A stretch of 64,000 bases of DNA, from the NCBI GenBank assembly GCA_944320105.1, contig CALUGA010000004.1, forward strand, positions 62,001-126,000, in the 5' to 3' direction. The stretch's first letter is position 1, and each line of letters starts with the position of its first letter. Of this stretch, positions 16,390 to 24,923 are shown piece after piece. The notes under the pieces are model-generated. The model searched no databases, was not told the DNA's origin, and saw only the letters and a list, made by a program, of their open reading frames with translations. The position numbers and the translations under genes were made by a program. This stretch comes from an uncultured Prevotella sp. (GTDB lineage: Bacteria > Bacteroidota > Bacteroidia > Bacteroidales > Bacteroidaceae).

Positions 16390-17333
16390 CGATGACGAAA
16401 CGAAACTTCAAGGAGCTGCTACACGCCTCGTTCAAGTCGGAGGACACCGAAGAGTGGCTCGACGTACACTTCACCCGCCCCATAGGGCTGGCCTTTGCTC
16501 TGCTCTGCGAGCGGCTGCACATCCACCCCAACGCCATAACCGTGCTGTCGATATTCCTCGGGGTGGGGGCTGGCTTCATGTTTTACTCCACCGACCTGTG
16601 GCACAACCTCATGGGCGTGGGCCTGCTCATGCTGGCCAACTTCTGCGATTCTGCCGACGGGCAGCTGGCCCGCCTCACGGGGCAGAAGACGCTCATAGGC
16701 CGCGTGCTCGACGGTTTCTCGGGCGACCTATGGTTCTTTGCCATCTACTTGGCCATAGCCTTGCGCCTCTGGCCGCAGGACATCCCGTTCACATCGGTGC
16801 AGTGGGGCGTGCTCTCTGTGGTGCTTTGCGCCGTGGCCGGCTTCCTGTGCCACTCGCCGCAAAGCTCGCTGGCCGACTACTACCGCCAGATACACCTTTA
16901 CTTCCTGCTGGGGCGCAAGGGCAGCGAACTCGACGACTCGGCATCGCAGCGCGCCATCTACGACTCCCTGCCGCGCCGTGGTGCGTTTTGGGCGCGCAAG
17001 TTTTACTATAATTACGCCAATTACTGCCGCAGCCAGGAGCGGCGCACGCCCGCCTTCCAGGAGTTCTACAAATGTGTGCGCGCCAAATATCCCGATGCGG
17101 CCGACATGCCGCCGCAGCTGCGCGACGACTTCCGCCGCGGCTCGCTGCCGCTGATGAAGTATGCCAACCTGCTTACGTTCAATGCGCGCGCCATACTGAT
17201 TTATGCCACGTGCCTTCTCGATGTTCCCTACGTTTACCCGCTGGTGGAGATCATTGTCTTCACGGCCATGTACCGCCGAATGCGCTCAAGGCACGAAGCT
17301 CTGTGCCAAGAGCTTAGCCGCAAGTACTGCTGA
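16386..17333 (+). CDS. CDP-alcohol phosphatidyltransferase, probable phosphatidylinositol-phosphate synthase
   Basis: 315 residues with about six membrane segments. The active-site motif reads D88 SA D91 G QL A95 R96, then G105 and D109, which fits D(x2)DG(x2)AR(x8)G(x3)D. The last Asp of the classical motif should be residue 113, but that is Gly and the Asp is at 114. Family members join an alcohol phosphate to CDP-diacylglycerol; the match with myo-inositol-phosphate synthase in the same region points to a phosphatidylinositol-phosphate synthase, as in the Bacteroides inositol-lipid cluster. The start ATG 16386 overlaps the upstream stop; the downstream gene starts inside this stop codon (TGATG). 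Confidence 0.8.
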   Translation: MTMTKRNFKELLHASFKSEDTEEWLDVHFTRPIGLAFALLCERLHIHPNAITVLSIFLGVGAGFMFYSTDLWHNLMGVGLLMLANFCDSADGQLARLTGQKTLIGRVLDGFSGDLWFFAIYLAIALRLWPQDIPFTSVQWGVLSVVLCAVAGFLCHSPQSSLADYYRQIHLYFLLGRKGSELDDSASQRAIYDSLPRRGAFWARKFYYNYANYCRSQERRTPAFQEFYKCVRAKYPDAADMPPQLRDDFRRGSLPLMKYANLLTFNARAILIYATCLLDVPYVYPLVEIIVFTAMYRRMRSRHEALCQELSRKYC

Positions 17334-19732
17334 TGGGCAGGTGGGCGTATGCTTTGCTGTGGCTGGCGCTGCTCTGGGCTGCCCCGGCGCACGCGCAAAT
17401 CAATGCCGACGTGAGCCGCGACACCTCGAAGTGGTTCAACCGCACGCACCGCGTGAGCGAGATAACCGTGCGCTCTAAGCGCGCCCGCTACAGCCGCAAG
17501 GACAACCCGGCGGTGGAACTGATGAAGAAAGTCATCGCTGCCAAGCGGCGCACCGACCTCTCCAACCGCGACTATTACCGCTACCGCAAGTACCAGAAAC
17601 TCACCTTCGCCGCCAACGATGTTGACCCCGCCGACTTCCAGAGCGGACTGCTCAGCAAGATACCCGGCGCGCTCGACCAGATAGAGCCTTGCCTGCCCAT
17701 AAACAAGCTCATACTGCCCGTAACGGTGAGTGAGACCGTGACGAGGCGCATATACCGCAAGCACCCCAAGGCCGAGAAGGACATTGTGGAGGCCGAGCGT
17801 TCGGAGGGCATAGAGCAGTTCTTCCAGTCGGGCGACATACTGACCGAGGCACTTAAGGACTTCTTTACCGACGTAGACATATACGACGACCAGATACGCC
17901 TGCTCCAGCATCCGTTCACCTCGCCCATAGGCAAGGACGCCATACGCTTTTACCGCTTCTACATAGAGGACACGCTCGCTGTGGGCGGCGACAGCTGCAT
18001 ACACCTGCACTTCCTGCCCAACAACCAGCAGGACTTCGGCTTCCGCGGCGACATATTCATAATGAAAGACTCCACCTACCAGGTAAAGCGGTGCGAGCTG
18101 AGCCTGCCACAGCGCAGCGAGGTGAACTTCGTTGACGGCATGACCATACTCCAGGAGTTCACCAAGTCGGCCGACGGCGACTGGCTCCTAACCACCGACG
18201 ACATGATAGTGGAGCTTGAGCTGTTCGACTTCGTGCAGAAGGCCGTCGTGATACGCAACACGCGCATCTCCGACTACGCCTTCGGCCCTATAGCCCCGGG
18301 CGAGTTCAGCGGCAGGGCCAGGCAGAGCACCGAGCCGGATGCCAAGGCCCGAAGCCACGACTACTGGGAGCAGAACCGAAAGGTAGACCTTACGAGGAGC
18401 GAGCAGAACATGGGCAGCTTCCTCGGCCGAATGGAGCGCGGCGGGGCGTTCCGCTACATCATGCTCGGCCTTAAGCTGCTCGTGGAGAACTTCATAGAGA
18501 CGGGAGTGAAGGGGAGGCCCAGCAAGGTGGACATAGGCCCGGTGAACACGATGGTGTCAACCAACTTCATAGACGGCCTGCGCACACGCCTCAGCGCGCA
18601 GACCACCGCCAACCTCAACCCGCACATCTTCCTGAAGGGATACTACGCCCGAGGCTGGGGCAGCCGCAAGGACTATTACGAGGGCGAGCTTACCTACTCG
18701 TTCAACAGGAAGGAATACCTGCCCCACGAGCAGCTCAGGCGCAACATCACCATCTCGTCTACCTACGATGTGTGCGCGCCTACTGACAAGTTCATGGCCA
18801 CCGACAAGGACAACGTGTTCACCTCGCTCAAGTGGACCACTGTGGACAAGATGATGTTCTACAACCGCCAGCAGCTCAAGATGGAGCGCGAGGAGTACTG
18901 GGGGCTGCGCTCCACGCTCACCCTAACCGCCGAGGAGAACGAGCCGTGCGGCGAGCTGCGCTTCGTCACGCTGGCCGATGCTGCCAAGGCAGCCGCTGCC
19001 GGGGCAGGCGCCGGGGCGGCATCGCGCAAGATACGCACCACCGAGGTGAGGGCAGAGCTGCGCTACGCGCCTGGCGAAGAACTCGTTTACACCAAGCAGC
19101 GCAGCCGCCACCTCAACCGCGACGCGCCTGTGCTCACGCTGAGCCACGCCATGGGGCTGAGCGGCGTGCTCGGCGGGCAATACCGATACAACTTCACCGA
19201 GGCAACGTTCTTCAAGCGCATTTGGGCAAAGAGCTGGGGGAAAATAGACGTTGACGTGCGGGCGGGGGCGCAGTGGAATCAAGTGCCGTTCCCGCTGCTC
19301 ATCATGCCTGCGGCCAACCTGTCGTACATAGTGCAGCGCGGAACGTTCGAGCTGATAAACAACATGGAGTTCCTCAACGACCGCTATGCCAGCCTCGACG
19401 TGTCGTGGGACCTCAACGGAAAGCTCTTCAACCGCCTGCCGCTCATTAAGCACCTCAAGTGGCGCGAGTACCTGGCCGTGCGCACCCTATGGGGCGACCT
19501 TACCGACAAGAACAACCCCCTCCTGGCGCGCAACGCCGGCAGCGAGGTGCTGATGCAGTTCCCCGAAGGGTCGTTTGCCATGGATCCGTCAACGCCCTAC
19601 GTAGAGGTGGCCGCCGGGGTACACAACGTGTTCCGCTTTTTCCACATTGAGTACGTGCGCCGCCTCACCTACCTCGACCTGCCCACGGCCACAAAGCACG
19701 GCGTGAGGCTCAAGTTCAGCCTTAAGTTCTGA
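17333..19732 (+). CDS. DUF5686 outer-membrane protein (short paralogue)
   Basis: 799 residues: signal peptide cut after AHAQ (about 22), then directly the DUF5686 region (SKRARYSRKDNPAVELMKK...), with no CarboxypepD-reg-like domain, unlike the paralogue at 11257-13794. The two proteins align over the whole remaining length; this one has an Ala/Gly-rich insertion (about residues 548-563). The C-terminal half looks like outer-membrane strands. The start is coupled to the phosphatidyltransferase stop (TGATG at 17331-17335), so it is read as part of the lipid operon. Possible roles are lipid handling or signalling at the outer membrane; nothing in the sequence decides this. Confidence 0.82.
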   Translation: MGRWAYALLWLALLWAAPAHAQINADVSRDTSKWFNRTHRVSEITVRSKRARYSRKDNPAVELMKKVIAAKRRTDLSNRDYYRYRKYQKLTFAANDVDPADFQSGLLSKIPGALDQIEPCLPINKLILPVTVSETVTRRIYRKHPKAEKDIVEAERSEGIEQFFQSGDILTEALKDFFTDVDIYDDQIRLLQHPFTSPIGKDAIRFYRFYIEDTLAVGGDSCIHLHFLPNNQQDFGFRGDIFIMKDSTYQVKRCELSLPQRSEVNFVDGMTILQEFTKSADGDWLLTTDDMIVELELFDFVQKAVVIRNTRISDYAFGPIAPGEFSGRARQSTEPDAKARSHDYWEQNRKVDLTRSEQNMGSFLGRMERGGAFRYIMLGLKLLVENFIETGVKGRPSKVDIGPVNTMVSTNFIDGLRTRLSAQTTANLNPHIFLKGYYARGWGSRKDYYEGELTYSFNRKEYLPHEQLRRNITISSTYDVCAPTDKFMATDKDNVFTSLKWTTVDKMMFYNRQQLKMEREEYWGLRSTLTLTAEENEPCGELRFVTLADAAKAAAAGAGAGAASRKIRTTEVRAELRYAPGEELVYTKQRSRHLNRDAPVLTLSHAMGLSGVLGGQYRYNFTEATFFKRIWAKSWGKIDVDVRAGAQWNQVPFPLLIMPAANLSYIVQRGTFELINNMEFLNDRYASLDVSWDLNGKLFNRLPLIKHLKWREYLAVRTLWGDLTDKNNPLLARNAGSEVLMQFPEGSFAMDPSTPYVEVAAGVHNVFRFFHIEYVRRLTYLDLPTATKHGVRLKFSLKF

Positions 19733-20021
19733 GGCGGTGGCGCTCTGAAGCTGCGTTGAGGCCAAGCCGCAGGCCCATTGCTGGCCGGGTGGGCGTAGTG
19801 CCTATGCTGCAGGCTGCCCATGCCATGCACTACAATAAATTCCCAAGCTAAAAGCAAGGCAGCACATGAAGAGCATGGCAATTATCAGAGTGGCCTGCTC
19901 CATGCGGCTTCTGTTTTGATGAATATCCGCCAATATCCTATCCGCCCATCGGCAAATACCTAATTTCGGTTAACATTTTTATGTTAATCGCGGCAGATGG
20001 CGCAGCTCTGGCTAACCGTTT

Positions 20022-20128
20022 GATTTTCAATGCGTTGCCAAACGGGTCGTTTTGGCGCCCTGAACAGGCCGTTTGGGGCGGCCAAACGGCCTGTATTGCA
20101 TTCCCAAACGACCCGTTTTGAGTTGCGG
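20022..20128. repeat. Palindromic intergenic repeat, locus 2
   Basis: Nested palindromes: AAACGGGTCGTTT near 20040 pairs with AAACGACCCGTTT near 20106, and inside them AACAGGCCGTTTGG pairs with CCAAACGGCCTG. It is preceded by TTGATTTTCAATG, as at locus 1. The stretch 19733-20020 between the DUF5686 gene and this repeat shows nothing else that I recognise. Confidence 0.8.
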
Positions 20129-20251
20129 CATGGCGCAAGCGGAGAAACAGAAGCGGGGAGGATGTTTTTTGATTGCATATTTGCAAGCAAGGTCAGCATG
20201 GGGTATCCATTTTCTTTTTCAACCCAAATCGCATCAGATACCCAAGTGATT

Positions 20252-20620
20252 TATGCGAGTTAGGGATAAGGATTTTTCTTGAGTTCGACAAGATATGCGT
20301 GAGTTCGGGATAAGCAATCATTGAGATTAAACCCAAATCGGTCGTTAGAGTGCAAAACGATTTCTTTCTTTTGTCGTGCAGATTGGCAGTCGCCTTTGTC
20401 GACGGCGTAGCGGGCTACGTCGAGACAAAGCGGCAGGCAAGATGCCGACAAGAGGATGGAAGCGTTTGGAAAGCCGACCACATACACGAAAACAAGCGTT
20501 AGGCGGTCTAACGACCGATTTGGGTTAAACAGTGGGAGTTCTCTATAAGTGGCAGACAAGTAGGCCGGAGGATAATGTTTCTTGATGAACAAACGAAAAT
20601 CCTTATCCCGAACTCGCGTA
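20252..20620. mobile_element. Outer inverted-repeat element containing a nested miniature element
   Basis: The left end contains GAGTTAGGGATAAGGATTTT (about 20256-20275) and the right end its near-exact reverse complement (about 20597-20616). An extra partial copy, GAGTTCGGGATAAG, lies at about 20301-20314. The 200-bp miniature element at 20328-20528 lies inside. No coding capacity. Confidence 0.6.
20328..20528. mobile_element. Miniature inverted-repeat element, copy A (full)
   Basis: About 200 bases bounded by AACCCAAATCGGTCGTTAGA (from 20330) and its reverse complement (20507-20526). The interior contains a short dyad around TAGCGGGCTA and no open frame. A second full copy lies at 59725-59927, a diverged copy at 43563-43791, and partial ones at 45096 and 56459. 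Confidence 0.75.
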
Positions 20621-20630
20621 TGAAAACATC

Positions 20631-20674
20631 AAAAAAACTCCCGCAGATTCACTGTCGGGGTGAATCTGCGGGAG
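20631..20674 (-). terminator. Intrinsic terminator of tmRNA
   Basis: CTCCCGCAGATTCA pairs with TGAATCTGCGGGAG around the loop CCCCGACAG, and a run of seven T follows on the reverse strand. It lies 8 bases past the mature 3' end of tmRNA. Confidence 0.9.
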
Positions 20675-20681
20675 CGCGCGG

Positions 20682-21080
20682 TGGACCTGGAGGGAATCGA
20701 ACCCTCGTCCAAACAGGGAAACCATACGCTTTCTACATGCTTATTCCGGACTTTGGTTTTCGTGTGATGGCAAGACCCGGACCACCAACCAGCACCTTGT
20801 CCCCTAAAGTTTCATCGCGCCGCCGGGGCTATAGCGCGACTATTCCCGATTTAACCGCACCGCTTGGCCGGAGAGCTTCGGAACAACAGCCTCCGAGCGA
20901 TGTCTCGTCCCGTCACCTTGTGGCGGGATAAAGCCAGTGATCTACTGTGCTTCGATCAGGCAGCGAGAGCGTAGTTGTTTTCGCCAGATAAATTTTTGGC
21001 CGAGTGGATTATGGAGTTCACAGCCGTCACTCCGCATGCTTACGTACCATTTCAACCCGCTGTCAAATCCAGTCAAGCCC
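20682..21080 (-). ncRNA. ssrA: Transfer-messenger RNA (tmRNA)
   Basis: About 400 bases on the reverse strand. The tRNA-like part is clear: acceptor arm GGGCTTG at the 5' end pairs with CAGGTCC at the 3' end, and the T-arm reads GAGGG TTCGATT CCCTC. The tag frame GGC GAA AAC AAC TAC GCT CTC GCT GCC TGA (20985 to 20956) encodes GENNYALAA. The bases after the discriminator A are CCG, so the final A of CCA is not encoded and must be added. A -7 box and a terminator frame the gene. It rescues stalled ribosomes and marks their products for proteolysis. Confidence 0.96.
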
Positions 21081-21114
21081 ATGGTGCAAATGCCGTTTCC
21101 CGCCGGAAACGCTG

Positions 21115-21122
21115 CAAAGATA
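21115..21122 (-). promoter_or_regulatory. Bacteroidetes -7 box (TATCTTTG) for tmRNA
   Basis: TATCTTTG on the reverse strand lies 35 bases before the mature tmRNA 5' end, leaving a leader of about 28 bases for RNase P to remove. The box of the polysaccharide operon faces the other way 45 bases on. Confidence 0.65.
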
Positions 21123-21166
21123 CGCATTTTAAGCCAAACGCGGTGCTTTTTGTGCAGAAAAATGCC

Positions 21167-21174
21167 TACCTTTG
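21167..21174 (+). promoter_or_regulatory. Bacteroidetes -7 box (TACCTTTG) for the polysaccharide operon
   Basis: TACCTTTG lies 79 bases before the preferred start ATG 21253 of the export gene. It is divergent from the tmRNA promoter. Confidence 0.55.
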
Positions 21175-21252
21175 CAATAATTTTCGTAAAAGGTCGTTTT
21201 CACAATGAATATATTATACGTTAAAGCAATATCTTACCCGTTTAAACCAAGC

Positions 21253-23802
21253 ATGAAAAGACATCTTGTATCCATGCTCCTGCTGGTGGCGTGCGCCATG
21301 GGTGCCTTTGCGCAATCCACGATGACCGACCAGCAGATAATGGAGTATGTAATGGAAGAGCAGCAGAAAGGCACGTCGCAGTCGCAGATTGTAACGAAGC
21401 TTATGCAGCGCGGCGTCACCATAGACCAGATAAGGAGCGTGAAAAACCGCTATGAGCGGCAGATGAAGGACCAGGGCCTCGGGGTGAAGGACATAACCAC
21501 CACGGGCAAGAGCACCGACCGCCTGCGCCGCAACAACGGCGACAAGCGGCAGGGGAAAAACGTGCCGAAATATCGTCTGAAGGACGGCACGGTGGTGCCG
21601 CAGACGCAGCATACGTATGACAGCCAGGACCCCGATTTCCTGCTTATGCAGCGGGAGCTAAGCTCGTTCATGCCCGACTCCATGGAGATATACGACCAGA
21701 TGTACCTTGAGCAGATGATGCGCGACAAGGAGGACGAAGGCAAGCGCAAGATATTCGGCCACGACATCTTCAACAACAAGAACCTGACGTTTGAGCCTAA
21801 CATGAACATAGCCACACCGCAGGACTATCGCCTCGGGCCGGGCGACGCGGTGTTCATCGACATTTACGGGGCTTCGCAGAGCACGATAGAGGCCACTGTG
21901 TCGCCCGACGGCACCGTGACCATAGAGGGCTACGGGCCGGTCAGCGTGGGCGGACTCACCGTGGCCGAGGCCAACGCCCGCCTGCGCTCCACGCTCGGGC
22001 AGCGCTACAGCAGCTCGAAGATATCGCTCACAGTGGGCCAGACGCGCACCATAACGGTTAACGTGATGGGCGAGGTGGAGGCCCCGGGAACTTACACGGT
22101 GTCGGCCTTCGCCTCCGTGTTCCACGCCCTTTACATGGCCGGCGGCATCAATGAAATTGGTACGCTGCGCAACATCAAGGTGTACAGGCGCAACAGGCTC
22201 GTCACCGTGGTGGACATCTATGACTACATACTCAACGGCAAGCTTACCGGCAACATAAGGCTCGCCGACAACGACGTGATAGTGGTAGGCACATACGACT
22301 GCCTCGTAAACATAACCGGAAAGGTGAAGCGCCCCATGTTCTACGAGATGAAGAAGAACGAGAGCCTCGGCTCGCTGCTCAAGTATTCGGGCGGATTCAC
22401 CGGCGATGCCTACACCAAGTCGGTGAAGGTGGTGCGCAAGGCCGGGCAAAAATACTCGGTCTACGATGTTGGCGAGTTTGACGTCAACTCGTTCAAGCTC
22501 AGCGACGAGGACTCCGTGAGCGTAGACTCCGTGATACCGCGCTACTCAAACATGGTGGAGGTGAAAGGAGCCGTGTTCCGCCCCGGTATGTACCAGGTGG
22601 GCGGCGACATAACCACGGTGCGCTCGCTCATAGAGCGTGCCGAGGGCGTTACCGAGGATGCCTTCACGGCCCGCGCCGTGATGCACCGCATGAAGCCCGA
22701 CCGCACGCTTGAGGTGCTGTCGGTAGACGTGGCAGGCATAATGTCGGGCGACGTGGCCGACATACCGCTGCGCAACGAGGACGTGCTCTACGTGCCGAGC
22801 AAGCGGGAACTGCAAGAGGAACAGGTGATTACCATCCATGGCGAGGTGATGTACCCCGGCGTTTACCAGTATGCCGACAACGAGACGTTGGAGGACTTCG
22901 TGCTGCAGGCCGGCGGCCTGAAGAACAACGCATCGGTGATGAAGGTAGACGTGTCGCGCCGCGTCTATGACCCCAAGGCCACAACGGTGTCGGACACCAT
23001 AGCCCGCACATATACCTTCGCGCTCAAGGATGGCTTCGTAATCGACGGAGAGCCGGGCTTCGTGCTCCATCCCTTCGACGAGGTGTTCGTGCGCTCCATA
23101 CCAGGGTACACTGAGCAGAAAACCGTAACCGTGGAGGGCGAGGTGCTCTACAGCGGCACTTACACGCTTGAGAAGAAGAGCCAGCGCCTGAGCGAGATCA
23201 TCAAGCAGGCCGGCGGATTCACGAACACAGCCTACCCGCAGGGCGCGCGCCTCGTGCGCACCATGACCACCGAGGAAAAGACGAGGATGGAGAACGCCCT
23301 GATGATGGCAAGGTGGCAGCGCGAAGAGGAAGGCATGGGCATGGACTCGCTCGACATAAAGAGGCTCAACGTGGGCGAAACGTACAACGTGGGCATCAAC
23401 CTCGACATGGCCATGGCCCATCCCGGCAGCAACTACGACGTGGTGCTGCGCGAGGGCGACCGCATAGTAGTGCCCGAATATTCGGGTACGGTGAAGATAA
23501 GCGGCGAGGTCATGGCGCCCACCACCGTGGCCTTCCGCGACAAGGAGAAGCTCGACTATTACATCGACCAGGCCGGCGGCTGGGGCAACAACGCCAAGAA
23601 AGGCCAGACCTACATCGTATACATGAACGGAACCGTGGCCAAGGCCAGCCGCAAGAACAAGCCCATGCCGGGCTGCGAGATCATCGTGCCAACCAAGGCC
23701 AAGACCAACAAGCTAACCGTGGCCGAGATGGTGGCCATAGGCTCCGGCACCGCCTCCATCGCAACGATGATAGCCACGATAGCCAACTTGATAAAGAATT
23801 GA
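21253..23802 (+). CDS. Polysaccharide export protein with multiple SLBB domains (Wza-like)
   Basis: 849 residues from ATG 21253, where a good signal peptide begins (MKRHLVSMLLLVACAMGAFAQ); an ATG 16 codons earlier would spoil it. After a charged helical stretch, a poly-export domain starts near residue 190 (DYRLGPGDAVFIDIYG, TIEGYGPVSVGGLT), followed by a row of SLBB repeats (each with GEVxxPGTY- or GGxxxxA-like motifs) up to the end, where a short hydrophobic helix lies. Family members form the outer-membrane/periplasmic channel for capsule or exopolysaccharide. No UpxY-type antiterminator gene precedes it, unlike many Bacteroides capsule loci. It leads the operon. Confidence 0.88.
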   Translation: MKRHLVSMLLLVACAMGAFAQSTMTDQQIMEYVMEEQQKGTSQSQIVTKLMQRGVTIDQIRSVKNRYERQMKDQGLGVKDITTTGKSTDRLRRNNGDKRQGKNVPKYRLKDGTVVPQTQHTYDSQDPDFLLMQRELSSFMPDSMEIYDQMYLEQMMRDKEDEGKRKIFGHDIFNNKNLTFEPNMNIATPQDYRLGPGDAVFIDIYGASQSTIEATVSPDGTVTIEGYGPVSVGGLTVAEANARLRSTLGQRYSSSKISLTVGQTRTITVNVMGEVEAPGTYTVSAFASVFHALYMAGGINEIGTLRNIKVYRRNRLVTVVDIYDYILNGKLTGNIRLADNDVIVVGTYDCLVNITGKVKRPMFYEMKKNESLGSLLKYSGGFTGDAYTKSVKVVRKAGQKYSVYDVGEFDVNSFKLSDEDSVSVDSVIPRYSNMVEVKGAVFRPGMYQVGGDITTVRSLIERAEGVTEDAFTARAVMHRMKPDRTLEVLSVDVAGIMSGDVADIPLRNEDVLYVPSKRELQEEQVITIHGEVMYPGVYQYADNETLEDFVLQAGGLKNNASVMKVDVSRRVYDPKATTVSDTIARTYTFALKDGFVIDGEPGFVLHPFDEVFVRSIPGYTEQKTVTVEGEVLYSGTYTLEKKSQRLSEIIKQAGGFTNTAYPQGARLVRTMTTEEKTRMENALMMARWQREEEGMGMDSLDIKRLNVGETYNVGINLDMAMAHPGSNYDVVLREGDRIVVPEYSGTVKISGEVMAPTTVAFRDKEKLDYYIDQAGGWGNNAKKGQTYIVYMNGTVAKASRKNKPMPGCEIIVPTKAKTNKLTVAEMVAIGSGTASIATMIATIANLIKN

Positions 23803-23845
23803 TGGCATTGTCATGAATGCAATTATTGAATGAATTTTTGTTCGT

Positions 23846-24913
23846 ATGGAAAACAGAGCAGATACAATAAATCTCAAGAGGGTGCTGAAAAGGATTCTTG
23901 AGAGAAAGTGGCTGTTTGTAAAAGCCTTGGCGATAGCATTTGTCTTGTCCTGTGTGTGGATATTGCCTAAGCCGCGTTATTACTCTACGACCATAATGCT
24001 CGCGCCGGAAACAGAGAGCCTTTCTGGGGGGAGTGGCCTTAGCTCTTTGGCTTCGTCATTTGGCTTTAACTTGGGTAATGTTACGTCATCAGATGCTATT
24101 TACCCTATGCTGTATCCGGACTTGATGGAGTCAACCACTTTTATAGTTGATTTGTTTGACACTCAGATAGTCAATGAAGATGGCGACATAAAGACCGACT
24201 ATTACACATACCTTTCCAAACACCAGAAAATTTCATTTTGGGAGTTGCCTTTGGTGTGGGTGAAGGCAATGTTGGGGAAACTTTTCAGCAGCGATGACGA
24301 CAATAATCTTGCAGCAGGCGATAAAGGGAATTCTGATTTGCTGGTATTGTCAAAAGAGCAAGATGCAGTAGCCAAGATTATCGGGCAGAATGTGTCATGT
24401 GTAGTAGACCAAAAGACAGATGTCATAACCATAACTGTTACTGACCAAGACAGGCTTGTCAGTGCGACTATGGCTGACTCGGTGCGTGTGAAGTTGCAAA
24501 ATTTCATAACGGAGTATCGGACAAGCAAGGCGCGTGTAGACCTTGAATACTATTCAAAGTTGACGAAGGAGGCAAAGAGTGACTATGAGGAAGCTCGTAG
24601 GCTATATGCCAGCTATGCCGATTCAAACGTAGAACTTACGCTTGAAAGTTTTAAGGCAAAGAAGGATGACCTTGAGAATGACATGCAGCTTAAATATAAC
24701 ACGTATTCAACGCTGAATACGCAACTGCAAATGGCCAAAGCCAAAGTTCAAGAGCGCACTCCCGCTTTTACAATCCTTCAAGGGGCTGCATTGCCGCAAA
24801 AGCCAGCCGGGCCCAAGAGGGTCATTTTTGTGCTGTTCATGCTTTTCCTCACTTTCACTGGAACATTGTTGTATGCGATGAAGGACGACATATTGAGGCA
24901 ATTCCGTCAATGA
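23846..24913 (+). CDS. Polysaccharide chain-length determinant (Wzz family)
   Basis: 355 residues with one membrane segment near 27-44 and another near 325-345, and a periplasmic helical part between them, the Wzz layout. The N-terminal RVLKRILERKWLF and the Pro-rich segment before the second membrane helix (LPQKPAGPKR) are typical. There is no Walker motif, so it is not a Wzc-type kinase; a partner kinase is not encoded in this locus. It sets the chain length of the polymer made by the downstream polymerase. From here to about 32.4 kb base composition is more AT-rich than in the flanking genes. Confidence 0.85.
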   Translation: MENRADTINLKRVLKRILERKWLFVKALAIAFVLSCVWILPKPRYYSTTIMLAPETESLSGGSGLSSLASSFGFNLGNVTSSDAIYPMLYPDLMESTTFIVDLFDTQIVNEDGDIKTDYYTYLSKHQKISFWELPLVWVKAMLGKLFSSDDDNNLAAGDKGNSDLLVLSKEQDAVAKIIGQNVSCVVDQKTDVITITVTDQDRLVSATMADSVRVKLQNFITEYRTSKARVDLEYYSKLTKEAKSDYEEARRLYASYADSNVELTLESFKAKKDDLENDMQLKYNTYSTLNTQLQMAKAKVQERTPAFTILQGAALPQKPAGPKRVIFVLFMLFLTFTGTLLYAMKDDILRQFRQ

Positions 24914-24923
24914 ACGAGCAAAG

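Noticed and set aside
20294-20530. CRISPR array
   Set aside because: The repeats are inverted and of unequal spacing, with no spacer pattern and no cas genes.
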